Assembly: GCA_037833965.1 (NCBI GenBank)
Contig: AP031355.1
Location: 19,679,501 to 19,743,500, forward strand
Source: Marchantia polymorpha subsp. ruderalis
Lineage: Eukaryota > Streptophyta > Marchantiopsida > Marchantiales > Marchantiaceae
Direction of reading: 5' to 3'
Length of the DNA stretch: 64,000 nucleotides
Below, piece by piece: positions 25,501 to 38,002 of this stretch. The first letter of the stretch is position 1. Each line of letters starts with the position of its first letter. The translations under genes were made by a program, and so were the position numbers. The notes below the pieces were generated by a model, which made no database searches, was not told where the DNA came from, and saw only the letters and a program-made list of their open reading frames with translations.

Positions 25501-28500
25501 CTTGGTCAATTTGATGTTGGTCAAGTTCATGATGTTGGTATGCTCAACTTCACTTGCTTTCGCTTCCCGCAGTTTTCTCCCATGTCAAGCCTGAGAAAAG
25601 CTAAATCTTGTGGAGACGGTCAAAATGTCATTTGCCTTTCTTTTCTCATGTTGTCACCCGGATCACGCTCATGGCCAAGCCGAAGTATATATTTCTCTAC
25701 AGGGTTTAGATTCTTATATCGCATGCAGTCAGAAACAGTTGGGAGGATTTCTCAGTTGTACATGTATTTAGGTATTGGGAAGAGTATATCCATTTCAGAG
25801 CTTGTATAGTTTAAAAGTGTCCAAGATCCAATCAACTTGAAACTTGATCGGTGTAACAATTTATGTGCAAGGTTCAAGTTCGATGTATCGAACATCATAC
25901 TTCAACATGTCACTGCTGTCAATGACATGCACATCGGATTCTCATGCCACAAAGCGGGGCCGAGTAATAAAGCGAAGACCCATCAAGTCATTCAGGGGTA
26001 ACATGGCGCGAGGCACCAATAGCATTATTGTGACCTCTTGACATGAACATAGATGGAATACTCTGAAATCAGTCGAACTAGTGGAGAAACCCAAGCATGC
26101 AAGATAAGACACCACTAGATACCACACCATGTGGGTGTGAATTTTCTTGATAAAAGTTCCTAGTATTGATCCATTTAGTAAGTCAGCAGCTTAGTTCAGT
26201 TAGAATGATTTGGCCATGCAGTTATCGTTAATTCTCCAGTGAATCTCCACCCTTGCTGGGCAGGACTTAGTTTAGTACTCGTACATGTGCTAGCAGCTGT
26301 CCTCGAGTTCTGTCAACAGAGGCCAAATCACTGGATTTAGATGGCCAAGTTGCTAAATGAGGGAACTGAAATCTCACTGAAGACACTGAGGAGTTGGATG
26401 AACATATGATACCGGTTCACTCATATGATCCCAGTACTATAAACATGTGACATATTTACAAATAGACATATCTATCTGCACTCTACTAGCAACACTTTCT
26501 AGATGAAGAATTTCAACGAATTTGGAAAGTCACGTCCGGATTGGGAAGGTCTCAAGTATGTTTGTCTGGGACGCAGACCAAGACATGTGACCAGGCTCAG
26601 ACTGTGCATCTTGCAAATTTCTAGCTCTTGTTGGTGAGCGGTGTTGGATTCCAATTAGAGTATGTTAGCATTGACGGGTTGAAAGAAAGGGGAAGGCAAT
26701 ATTTGTCTCCGTTATGCTCAATCACGTGGGCAAGTGCTCCTTCCAGTGGCTCCCACCAGTCACGAGCAAATTTGTGCATGACCCTTCACTTTCCCCGCAC
26801 ATGCAGCCGGAGCCAACATGAAATTATTCCTCACTTGCCCTCTTACCAACACGATAAAACATAGATCGCGACCTCGTAATCGTCCTTTCAATGTTCCCAG
26901 CCACTGATGAACAAGATCCTGTTTATTGCTTCAGAGGAGTCGCAAGACGCCCAAAGAAGATTCACCTGCACCAAAAAAAACCAATCATTTAACTTTAACT
27001 GCTCTTTTAAAAACTAATTCCGGAACTGCTAATGAGCACATATTTCGTGCATCTATGAGTAAATATCATAACATGTGGATGAAAACGTAGAAAATCTTAT
27101 CCATTCTTGGTGAGATGAACTCATCGTTCTAGCAAAAGAGCAAGAGAATAAAAAAAATAGAGCTTATTCCTCCGGGTCTCGGGTTTACCCCTGGACCGAC
27201 CGACGTGAGCCTTACTGGTCGAAAATTATATACTTATTCTTGCAATCCAAATTTTCCAGACAACAAACTTTCATGCATTGGCGCATGTTTTGCGAGAAGA
27301 GAAAAGGCCCGCCACTTTTCACCCGTTGTATGCAGTACTTCACTGGTCAGAACCTCGTTTCCCTGGCGGAGGCGGGTTTAAAATCCGTCACATGATCGCA
27401 GTGCTGTTACTCGAGTGCTGTTATGCCATCGACGTTTCCTCTGGAGCTCGCCTCCAGAGAACAGTGTTGTACGACCGGATATCCTCTCCAGATCCGGATA
27501 AACTCCGCAGGTTTAACTGCTGGTCGTCGCAAATAGTATGCTGAGAAAAGAACCGTGCTCCCGCAGATCTTGACCCAATCTATCCTTGCAGCCCTTGGAT
27601 GGCATCGACGGCTCTCGGGCTCTCGGGATCGGGTTGGGTAGCTTTAGTCGCAGGCCGTCGATGGGACCGATGCTTCTAGACTTTTACCGTCGATGTGTCA
27701 CTTCCAGTTCGAGCCAGCCTTCGATCTTGAGAATGTGGAATCTGGAGAAGAGATTCTGCGGCGAGGGATAGAAAAATGTGGTTTTGGCTGGTAGGTGGAC
27801 GTCAGCAGCTAGCCATCGATCGGTCCCGTGACCATCACACGAAGGGATGGGTCACGGGACTGATGCGCACGTGGGACTTGCCAGGTGCTGCCCTGACTTA
27901 TTGGAGGTGTCGGCTGACACGGATGTCGAGGGGTACACCTTTTAGTTAGAAGAATATCTCGGGTACTGGCGGGTACCGTACTTACCGTATGAAAAGGATA
28001 CGGTACTACGGTCGGTGTTCGGGTTGCGAGATCAAGTCTTCGAAACTGTGGAGTTCGTCCGATCTGGCATCCGAAGGTCTGTATTGGGTGAGGAGAGTTC
28101 TGGGGTATAGTAACCGCGTAAAGGAAGTCTCATCGTTTTTGTACGCAGTCCCTTAGCAGGGAAGAAAGTTGCCCCGTCACGCTGGAGCGCAGAGATCATG
28201 GTGCAAAGACTTTGACGTGGCCAGCACGTAGTTTTTGTGTAACTCGAGCACTTACGTCGCAACTTCTACCGCTGCTAAGTAATTCAGAGCGGCATTTCCA
28301 CGTCTGCGAAGAAAAACATTGTGGCCGTCGATGAACGGCCGACGATCGACAAATCTTCAGCCTCATCCACGGCTACAACGATTAATGAGAAGTGGTGCAA
28401 TTTCCTACATTAGAAAACTGTACACGCTTGCGTGCTTGCCTTTCGGCAGGCCAACTTAGAGTTGTACCAGAGCCGTGACAGATTACGGGATGCGGTGTAT

Positions 28501-29037
28501 TCGGGTTGAAAGCTTGACATATCACTAGGTACAGCTCCATTGAAGTCTCATTACCTGCAAAAGTGTGTATCCACTACTCATCCCACAGAAATGGCATACG
28601 GTCGGGGTTGTTCTAGCCTGCGGTACAGAAAGAGCCACAATGGAACGTTTCCTTCTTCGAGACTGGAAGTTTTCCAATGTTGGGCACAGAGTTTTCCTCT
28701 GGCAAACTACGGTAGTCCTAACGCAGTAGGTACATGCACAAATCAGACCACATATGTTGGTCGCTCACGCTAAAGAAGGATGTACTGCCTTGTATTGATC
28801 GATCGCAGCCCTCTTCTTACTCCACTCCTTCACGAAGGAAGGTCAAGTTATAGTGTCGGTGAACGAGTCTTCACTCGGAAACTACTCTTGGACTCCAATT
28901 GGCCACGAGGAGACGACCGAAATTCAGATTGCAAGTTCATTCAAAACAAGCCGGTGGCTGAAACCACGTAGAAGGTAAAAGTAAACGTAATACACAAAAC
29001 TTGCTTATTGACTTGATATAGTGTACATTGACAGTCT

Positions 29038-29481
29038 TCACTGCACTTCCTCATCACTCGGTTCATGATATAGCTCTTCCACCGTCTCGACATACTCCTT
29101 ATAGGTGGCAAGCGGCTCACTGAAACTAACTCTCCTCCCTGTAGCTCTTTTCTCCTTTCTTTTTGTAAGTTGATCTTCTGTAACATTATAGGTATAAACT
29201 TTCGAGATAGCTCGCACTTTCTCTTCCACAGACTTGAATGGGGGGGCGACCATCTGCTGCTGCAGTGTCGGCCCCCGCTTCAACGAAAGCTCGTGACAAG
29301 CGTCCCGTATATCCTCCACAACCTTCTCTTCATCTTCTTCATCCTCCAGATGAGGAAGATTCACCGGTATCGAAGGCCGCACAAGTTGCTTCCTTTGCAT
29401 CCTTGCCAGTCGGACCTTCCGACATTGTTCCCTCACAGCCTCCATTTCATCATCGATGTTCTCGAACTCCATGATTTTCAT
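29038..29481 (-). CDS. Acidic hypothetical protein with an RVSF motif, or the last exon of a larger gene
   Basis: The frame from 29481 to the TGA at 29038 encodes 147 residues with even, protein-like composition: a basic helix (REQCRKVRLARMQRKQL, 17-33), an acidic stretch (EDEEDEEKVVED, 46-57), and GRRVSFSEPL at 115-124. RVSF preceded by basic residues matches the RVxF docking motif of protein phosphatase 1 regulators; that role is only inferred. The frame stays open upstream of the ATG for about 20 codons (CPELFDSKLVPVRVSSM), and an AG acceptor could precede it, so this may be the 3' exon of a longer gene. I do not recognise the protein. Confidence 0.45.
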   Translation of the reverse strand: MKIMEFENIDDEMEAVREQCRKVRLARMQRKQLVRPSIPVNLPHLEDEEDEEKVVEDIRDACHELSLKRGPTLQQQMVAPPFKSVEEKVRAISKVYTYNVTEDQLTKRKEKRATGRRVSFSEPLATYKEYVETVEELYHEPSDEEVQ

Positions 29482-31439
29482 GGAGCTGACCCTTACTGGT
29501 ACAAGCTTTGAATCAAACAGCTCTGGACAGATCGACCCCGCCGCTCACGCTTCAACCAGGTCGTCTGTGACAGTGCTGTGATTATGACAACACTACCCTT
29601 GAAATCGGTCTCGGTCTGTCTGAATCTCCTACACCTACAGTAAATTCTGGTCTAGGCACCTTGAAGAACGAACCTTGAAGCAGAAAAAAGAGCAGTATTC
29701 GGAACGTGTATCGCCTAAGCCTAATTTACTTCTACGCTTCTGTATCTGTGAAAAAGTGAGCCACTAAGAAAAATCGGTCGAAGACGAAAATCCTGGATTG
29801 CAAATATCAGTCAGGTCCTGCGTTCTTCCCCGAATCTACCCTAATCACCTGGAAGTTTCTCTACAATTGGAAATCTGTCAAACACAAGGACACTATCGTG
29901 CACCTTCCCGTGCTTTGGAAAGCGAGTGCCTGATGAAGTCTTATACTGTGAACAAGTAATGGCGAGTTACTCGATCCTGATCTTGGTTGGTATCCGCTTG
30001 TAAATTCCCACAGGTTCGAAGTAAAGTCATGCCAATATGAACAAAGCACCTTCGGAACTCATGCACGTTCGTGCCCAACGCCTATCCGCTGCAATAGCTC
30101 CACCTGAATAAATAACAAAAACCCAACCGCCATCGAATCAGTCCAGATCATTCCAACCTTCTGAACATGTTCGAACAAAGCTGACGTCCTAGATCGCCCC
30201 ACAATTGAAAGCTATCAAAGACATGAAATCTGTCAGATTGGTACGATACTTCGTTATTGATAGAACTAAACTAGAGCTCAGATATACTAAGATAAAGTTG
30301 ACACCAGAGCGGGTACAAAGATCTCGATTTAGCGATCCTGAATCTTGTTTCCAAGGATTCCCATGGGTGTTTCACTCCCTGGATTTTCAAGGTTCAGTGG
30401 GACCAGAACAACTTCCTGCTGTACAGGGCTTCTCGCACATAGAACCGAATCGGCACGCCGACAATGGCAGTCAATTCTTTCAGGAGAGCAAAATTCATGC
30501 ATGACAATCATTCTACATAAATTTATGCGAAGAAAATGTGGCAGGCGTCCAAAATTCTCATACTAGATGCAATCCTGGATGTCCCAAAACTCTCAGAAGT
30601 CCGGCAACCGACAATGGGATTCTTGAGCGGACGAGAAGACTACAGTATCCTCATTGGATCGTTCGACTTGGGTTGGAAAGAGTGGGTCTACAGTCAAGTG
30701 ACAAGCCAAAGCTCAGATCTGGAAAGAAAGAGGAGGATAGACGGCGTACAAAAGAGATGAGTACCTGAATACGCTCGGTGTGAAAGACCTTGGAATCAGG
30801 TCAGTCTTGCTTGGAGTGGCCGAAGGCCTGCAGTCGAAATTGTGCGCTTAACAAACTCGTCCGTCTCCCGTCCGCTTTGCAGAGGGCTCAGCGGAGCCTA
30901 CTCGCGCCTCCTAATGAAAATTCAGCCAGAAGTCCCCATCCTGGACTCGGAAGAGTGTCTCTTCACATGCAGTTTGGGCGTCCAGAGAAGCTGCAATCGA
31001 TAAGTCGGTTCTTTGTACCCGGAACTAGCACAACAGCATTGCAGACTAGCAGCCTAGCGCTGCTCGTCGAATCGGACATATGGTACGTCATGAGAAAGGT
31101 TGTATGAGACGACATGATCCGGCCTGAGCTGGGGCGCATCGATACCGATGCACATTCCCGCACTCGACCCAATTGCTCAAGGCTTTTAGTCCAGAAGGCT
31201 TCGAGCCCAACCAAAAAACAGAACCCACCCACCCGCTCACCACAATCGAAATCTTCCCAATCTATGCGTGGAGGTCGCTTCCTCTCCGTCTACGAAGTCA
31301 TGCGTCTGTCTCTCGCGCCAAGATGAGAGTTACTGCCTACCACTGCACGCGTGCGTGTCTCGCCCGATGCCCCAGAAGCAGCCAACGACGCATACAAGAG
31401 AGCCTCGAGTAAGAGGAATGGGCTCTGCCCAGGATCCTT

Positions 31440-33030
31440 AAGACAGCGGACGAGCCAGAGCGAGCGAGGGAGAGGGAGAGGGAGTGAGAGAGAGGCCGAG
31501 GGCGAGTGAGTTGAAGACTGGGAGCGGTCGGGGCGGCCTGGCGCTCTATGAGCGAGCGAGCGAGGCAGGGCGGAAGGAAGGAAGGAAGGACGACGTGAAC
31601 CAACGCAGGACGGACGGAGAGTGGTGCAGCTCCGCCCTTGGACTGAAGCCGGTGTACCACGCATCCTTTCGGGGATATGCTGCCTAATTGAAGATAGAAG
31701 ATGCCAAAACTGGGCAAAAATAGCTCGCGCTTGGAGGTTCCTCCCGCTTAGCTGAGAACTCATCGCGGCTCCTTCCTGCGGCAGGCGCGCCACAGTGCCA
31801 CGATCGATCGCCTCCGTGATTCACACGCGGCACATCCCACACGGCTCTGCGACGCACGGGTGCCGCAAACGTACTTTCCTTTCGCCCCACACCATTACGT
31901 CTCGGACGCATTTCTTCCCCCGCCCTCCATCATTCTCCTTTCCGAGACTGATTTTCGGGCAAAAGTATAATGCTGACAGATATATGACAGTTTGGTCCTT
32001 CCGGGACATCAACATCAATGATTACGTTCGATCGAAGTGGACCATTATTATCGGGCACAAAATCAAAGCTAAAAGATGACGGAAGCAATTTGCGTTATTT
32101 TACATCGAGGTCGACTATTTAACTGTATTTATCAATTTCACATTTTTTTATTGGTTTTGAACTCTTCAAAAGTGAATTGAATTGAATTTCCCTTTCAGGA
32201 CCATCGGGATTCAATTACTTTCTCCGCGAGATGATTCTAACGGTTTTCTAGAAAGGTCTTTTCTTTACCTCGCGACCGGTTTACCTCACGATCCGTTGGT
32301 TAGTCACAGTTTGGAGTGGATTTATGTCACGGGCTACGGATGCGTTCTGCGGCAGGGAACGGTTTCGGGAGACCGGACCGAAGGGCTCGGAAGGTTGCCG
32401 GCTGCGGCCTTGCGGCTGCGATTTGTAGCCATGTGAGGGCGGCACGGGTAACGATCGCAGCAGGTCAGAGCAGCTGCAACCTGTCGCCGGAGCAAAAGGT
32501 GCCCTCGGGCTCTCGGGGAGAGCGTCATGAGCACAGGTTAAGATTTTGTCGCCGGGGCTACAGAGAATCCAAACTCCCGAGGGATACTCGAGGAAGGCGA
32601 CAAAGCGCGAGCATGGGTGTCGTGACCGGGTTCGGAGAAGGCCCTAGACACAGTAGAAACAGTGCTCGGGACTCCGGAGGTCGGACCCTCCCGCGATCTG
32701 CCTCCCTCGCTCTATGCGCGCAGCCGGGCATCGATCCGTCCGTCCGTCCGTCCATCTATCCATCCATCATCCATCGCCATGCTGGGCCACGACCTCGATT
32801 GGCTACGCAGTCAAAGCGCAACGCAACGCGGTACGACGAGTGACTTCAGAATGGCTCCGGCGGATGACGGTACGGCCTTGCAAGCTGGAGTTCCGGAGGC
32901 CCGCTTCGTCGCGCATCGGTTGGAGGGCCTGGGGCGACGAGACCGTTCGTCAGCACCCCCGGGTCTCGAACAGGGGGGATCCATTTTCAACGCAATGTTG
33001 TCCTGAATCTGACTCCACCTCTTATCCATA
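31440..33030. promoter_or_regulatory. GC-rich leader- or promoter-like tract
   Basis: A CpG-rich island of about 1.6 kb with a polypurine GA tract (31,455-31,500), GGAAGGAAGGAAGGA near 31,570 and CCGT/CCAT runs near 32,738. Similar pyrimidine/purine tracts occur in the leader of the L12 gene in this window. No confident coding sequence lies next to it on either side, so the assignment is compositional only. Confidence 0.25.
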
Positions 33031-34717
33031 ACGGCCACCCCCTCCCCCCGTTGCCTGCCTTCTTCACCGTCCAGTTTGGACGCGAGACAAATTTAATGTA
33101 AATATTCGAGTCCTTGTCGAGGGGATGATTACTTGCAGGGCAAAAGCAGGTGCCGTCTGGCTGAGTCGTTTGCGAGCTAGCCCTCACCAACTTGGCACTT
33201 TTCTGTAGCTCTTTTCGCTTGCTTTAGCTCCTGCCTTCTCATGCTTGCTTCGCCGTTCGTAGTAGGTGATGGATGATGGCCCCTTACATCATCCAGTTAG
33301 TGACTTTTGCAAGGAACATCTCGGATCCTCGCGGAAGCTTTCTTGGATAAAATCCAGTTCGCAGGAGCACGCCATTCGGAGTAGGCCACGACTGAAGAGA
33401 ACATCTGCAAGTAAAGTTGGGTCGACCCTCTGCATATTCCCGGCTCCAGTCCGTTTGCTGCCAGGTCTTTTATGAATCACGCTACAGTAGTATTTGTCAC
33501 TTCGAATGTCCTGAGTCTTCAGAGCAACTTTTCTCCCTTTCTGCACTTTGCTGCGTTTGGGTTCTCACCCGCTCTATTTGAAGATAACAACTTCTCCATG
33601 TTCAGCCAAATATGAACATGAAGCATCAAATATCATGCAACATTTATTGAGAATGTCAATGGATGGGACTGGCTGTGTGCATGACTACTCAACATCCTGT
33701 TGCTTTTTTGTGTCATCTACGAAACTCGTAGCCTCCGGTTTAAGCAACTTGGATCAGTTGGATGCTTGAGAATGGTTGTCATGCAACCTCGGGAAGTTGT
33801 TATCTGTCTTAATTAATCAGATTGAATCTGACATCCTCTCATCAATTCAGCATGTAGAGAGAGAGCTTCATCTATTCCTAGATTTCCAACATCGCTGTAC
33901 GTCCTTGTCCGGAATGTGAAACGGATCAGAAGGCCTCGACTCTTTACGTTTCCCAAAGACCTCTCAGTTCACAGTCGGCCAAGATCTTCGACGAATGTGG
34001 CAATGGAAGACTCAGAAGTAATCTGACCTCTTAAACTTGACCGTCACACATCTACAATGATGTCTTTTCACGCAGCTCTATCTCTTCAATCTGTCAAAAG
34101 ACGTCCTAAACGTTCACTTCCTGGCTGAAGCATGAAGATAGGTCAGATCAGGCGGCTGAAGCGTCCAATACCCCGGAGGAGAAAATACCAGAGGCCAATT
34201 GTGTATACCGGTCACCAGGACCATATTTGCAGCAACCCGATTTAGAGAAAGGTCGACCCGTTTCATCTTTCTCCCGGTATGAAAAGCCGTCTATCCACTT
34301 TGAAGGGGGGGAATTTTCTATTTACCTCAGGGTGATTACCAGTGTATATATCTTAGAGGGAAGATATCACTTCACCCTGTAGCGAGATAGGATGGAGCTT
34401 ACTGTTAGGAGACTAGTTCTCGGCGATTCTGATACTACTTGCCCCTTGGACCTTCGAGAGATTACAAGAGTTCAGCGTACGCGCAAACTCGTCGATCGTA
34501 TGTCTTTTATTTTCTGCTGTAAGAGCACTTTTTGAGTATTTTGTCGTCCATAGAAGTTCTGATTGGTGAGGCCAGTACTGCGGGGTCCATTGCAAAAATG
34601 CGCCTGGTCTATCGTATCTACATATCCTTCGACATCTGCAAACTAATCGGCTTTCTGCGGTCTGCTCCGGCTCCGCATGCTCAAAAGCAGAGGAAGTACA
34701 GAGTGCGAGTCTGCGTT

Positions 34718-34744
34718 GCTCGGCGCTCGGCGCTCGGCGCTCGG
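34718..34744. repeat. GCTCGGC heptamer repeat
   Basis: Nearly four tandem copies of GCTCGGC. Confidence 0.8.
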
Positions 34745-37074
34745 TAATGGAATTCATGTGGGAAAGGACCAAGAAAAGCTGGCGATCAGCAGGTCGTTGA
34801 ATTCATATCTGAATATGTGATCGTTTGTTGTTCTCGGGCTGAGTTCTAAATCGACTCAGTTGCGAATGTTGTAGAACCATTCAGAACGCAAACTGTCCCA
34901 CAGAATACGAATAAACTCTGATACTCGCCGTAAACGCATCGGTCGTGTCAACAATTTCCGAATTCAACCATGTGCACCGACTGTAAGTTTGTATACTGTC
35001 TTATTTGTATAAACAGCTCGGGTCTGGGCTCAAGAGAACTCTGGTTGACTTGCGGATAACACCATATATCAAACGTCTTAAGCATTTGATTCTCTCTGTC
35101 CACGTGACTGCGAATCGTTTACAGCAAAGTCAAAGTGAGATGAAATGACACATAATACTTCTTGGCAACTAGAACCTACTTCTCTGGTAGGCCTTGCAGG
35201 CTAACCGCGTTCTGGAGACAAAAAGACTTTCAGAATGAATTCCGTGCTGACTTCAGCTGACTCGTCGTCGACGTCCTAATTGTCTATTAGACAGTGAAGG
35301 CGTATTGCATGATTTCATGCCGGAAGCAATCTTTTCCCACACCGGTTGCCTCCCTTTGCTGACTTACGATAGTTCTAAATCACCGAAAGTAGACTACTTG
35401 CACGTCGATAGTTGTTGAGTACGCTCAGTCGTCTCTGCTGACTCCGATCTAATGTTATTATGTGCAGTAAAATAAATATATCACTTTCTTATTGACTGCT
35501 GCTCCCCCTAATCCGTCGCTGACAGTCAAATTCGCAAAATTTTGCTCTGCAAGCTAGTTAGCGGGAATTCCAAGAAGTTGTCCGTCTGAATTAATCCGTC
35601 TCGTTCGAGCTGCTTGTCCTATCTTCAAGACTCGAATCTGCCTCCTCCCTTACAAAATCACCATCCTAAAGAACGCTATGTAGACCCTCAGAGAAGTCAT
35701 TCATCGACTTTGTGACTTCAATATTTCACAGCGTAGTTCAAGATAATATCTACAACGGTTGGTCTACTTTCGAGTCTAGGATTGAGGCTAGTTCACACCG
35801 AGGAGCAACAGGATTGCGAGGTGAACATGTGCTTTCTAACAGGCCTAACCTTGTTTCGAGATCTGACGAAATATAAATTTTATTCCGACAGAGTACCCCC
35901 GAAAGACAGCTGTCTACAAGAATCTTCCGAGTTGCTTTCTAGTTCACTGGTGCGACCATGACATTATATAGTTAGAGCCTATTTTATGAGCAAACGGAGT
36001 ACAAGGTTAGTGTCACATCAAAATATCTCTTGCTCTGTTCGAATGAATGCCGAAGGATATCAAATTGCATGATACCCTTTCGGAATAGGAATCTTAAAAA
36101 AATACATCAAACGCGGTCTGGCTTTATAGGGCTGTTTCCTTACAGCACATTCTGCTTGAAGCACTGCAGTTTAGATCCTTTGCAATATATTCTTCGGTTT
36201 GCAAGCAAGGAGCGTAGCAAACGAATGCTCTTACGCACGATGAACAAGTATGACGAGCCGATTGAATAAAGTCTTCATCACAATAAAGTCTCGCTTCATC
36301 ACATGATGGAAGTCAAATATCGCATCAAGTCTATAAGTTTAGGTAGGGTGCAAGCTTGCCAATGACGTTTATTCTCAGTCCACAATGCAAGCTCTGCAGC
36401 CACCAAGACTGCCACCCATACCACAAACAAATGCATTTGTACAACGAGGACATCCACCGTCGTCCGCGAGAAGCTCATTACTTAAGACCGTCCCGGCGGA
36501 ATAGAGCAACTTTCGTACCTTCCGTGGTACAGAGAGAAGATGACATTCGGACGCTTCAAGGGATTCTCGTTTAAGTTCAGGAGCTGTGCGACAATTGGGT
36601 GAAACAACGAGCTGTCCCGAAGAGACTTGTTTGTTTGCAATGTGTGCAGCAGAGGAAGACTCCTATCAAGTGTCTTCATCGGAGCACGATCTAGAGATTT
36701 CGTATACAATCTACAAACCTGACTCTATGTTGTTTTCTATTCAGAGATTGGTTGGGACAAAGTGTTGGGCAATTCATGAACGTGTTTATCATAATACAAG
36801 GAGATTACTCAGCAATAGTTGGTCCACTCCTGTGCGAACCTGGCTAATTTACAATTCACAGCTTCTGTAATGCTGCTTAATGTGCCAACTAGGGGCTGTA
36901 CGAGGACTTCTTCCACTTCCCAGTCCAAAAGGCAAATTTAACGAACCGAAGGCTCCATGACCGCAAAGTTGAAAATTCTCATGCAAGATAATTCTGCTCT
37001 GTAGTCTGGTATATTCAAGTCTGACCCGGAGCATCGACCGGTGGTGGTGGACCGACCAAAACTAGCCCACAGAC

Positions 37075-37686
37075 TCAGAAGGAGCACACAGAAACTCCGC
37101 CTGGCCTGTTCGTTGGCACATTGACATGTACAAGATGAGACAGAACTATCGTCAGGATGTCGTTTACGTTCAAAGGAGAGCCAGGGGCGCTGCGATCATG
37201 TCCGCAATACTCCCAGCCTCCGGGAAACTGTGCATCAGCCTGGCGCATGGATACTGCTCGTGCTTGCAGACCTACACAGGATCGGCTGCGGGTACCAGGC
37301 TTTGACAGGTCGCAAGTCGCGACTGCTGTCTGACTTCGGTTCTCGCCGTCGCACAGTCGGACCTGACGGCAAATCAAGGGGCCCCACTCCCGACTTGCAA
37401 CGTGGCTGCCTCCCGACCTCGTGGCGGCAACCTGGCACTCGTTTCCACTACGTAGTCGCTTCGGTTCCTGCTGGCTGTGCCGACGAGGAACAGGATGTCC
37501 GACATAACCGGTGTGTCGAAATGGCGATCTCTGATTCCCGGGGAGTCCCCGTGACCGTTTTGCGAGAGGCGCTCGACGCGTCTTGAGGAATCGTTCAAAT
37601 TCGTCGACGGAAGTAGGACGCTCCTTTCCGGGATCCGGAGCGCCGAAATTCCGCCGATTTTCCCGCTGGGAGTTGCGACGAGGCAA
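37075..37686 (-). CDS. Hypothetical 203-residue frame divergent from the DNA glycosylase gene
   Basis: The frame runs from 37686 to 37075. Its N-terminal part is basic and reads plausibly (RRNFGAPDPGKERPTSVDEF, then ERFLKTRR), but nothing is recognised. It would be head to head with the glycosylase gene, 316 bases apart, sharing a promoter region. A second minus-strand frame (38090-37374) overlaps it and the region is GC-rich, so chance openness is possible. Confidence 0.25.
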   Translation of the reverse strand: MPRRNSQRENRRNFGAPDPGKERPTSVDEFERFLKTRRAPLAKRSRGLPGNQRSPFRHTGYVGHPVPRRHSQQEPKRLRSGNECQVAATRSGGSHVASREWGPLICRQVRLCDGENRSQTAVATCDLSKPGTRSRSCVGLQARAVSMRQADAQFPGGWEYCGHDRSAPGSPLNVNDILTIVLSHLVHVNVPTNRPGGVSVCSF

Positions 37687-38002
37687 TTTGCGGTCGAAAA
37701 GAGGCGAACTTGCATCCTCGTTCCAATTTGCAGTTCTTGGAACTCCATTGACGTGATTGCGTCGGCAATTTGGCTCGGGGGCAGGACAGAATTTCGGAAT
37801 TCGACGTCAGTGTTTGGGTTCAGGGTTTTCGTCGAATGTTCGATTCGAGAGCAACAGACGAGAGTGAGACGGTCTTTCAGTCGCAATGGATTTAGCCTGT
37901 AGGCGGTGAGAGTTGCCGAAGAGAGAACTTTGACGACGGGAGGTGCGAGGGAGGAGACGAGCGTGGAGACGAGCGAAGGAGCTGAATTGTGACGGCTCTG
38001 AA

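Larger units (their letters stand above)
15622..29037. other. 13.4 kb with no confident gene
   Basis: Mostly AT-rich, unstructured DNA. It includes a TA microsatellite at about 16,728-16,768 and overlapping unassigned frames at 21,845-22,543. A more GC-rich section at about 27,200-28,500 has a CACGTGGG G-box near 27,868 and a CCCGTGACC/GGTCACGGG inverted pair around 27,824-27,860, which looks promoter-like. No protein family was recognised on either strand. Genes with many tiny exons or noncoding RNAs could be missed by eye. Confidence 0.35.
29482..37074. other. 7.6 kb with no confident gene, partly GC-rich
   Basis: Several open frames occur between 30,200 and 33,100, but they overlap on both strands and are compositionally biased, as expected from GC-rich noncoding DNA. 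The 31,440-31,600 part is GA-rich (GCGAGCGAGGGAGAGGGAG) and 32,738-32,775 carries CCGT/CCAT microsatellites. A GCTCGGC heptamer is repeated at 34,718-34,744. From 35 to 37 kb the sequence is ordinary, with no recognised protein. Confidence 0.35.

Noticed and set aside
31290-31793. 167-codon minus-strand frame
   Set aside because: Its Ser/Leu/Pro/Arg-rich text is the translation of the GA-rich tract; it has no domain.
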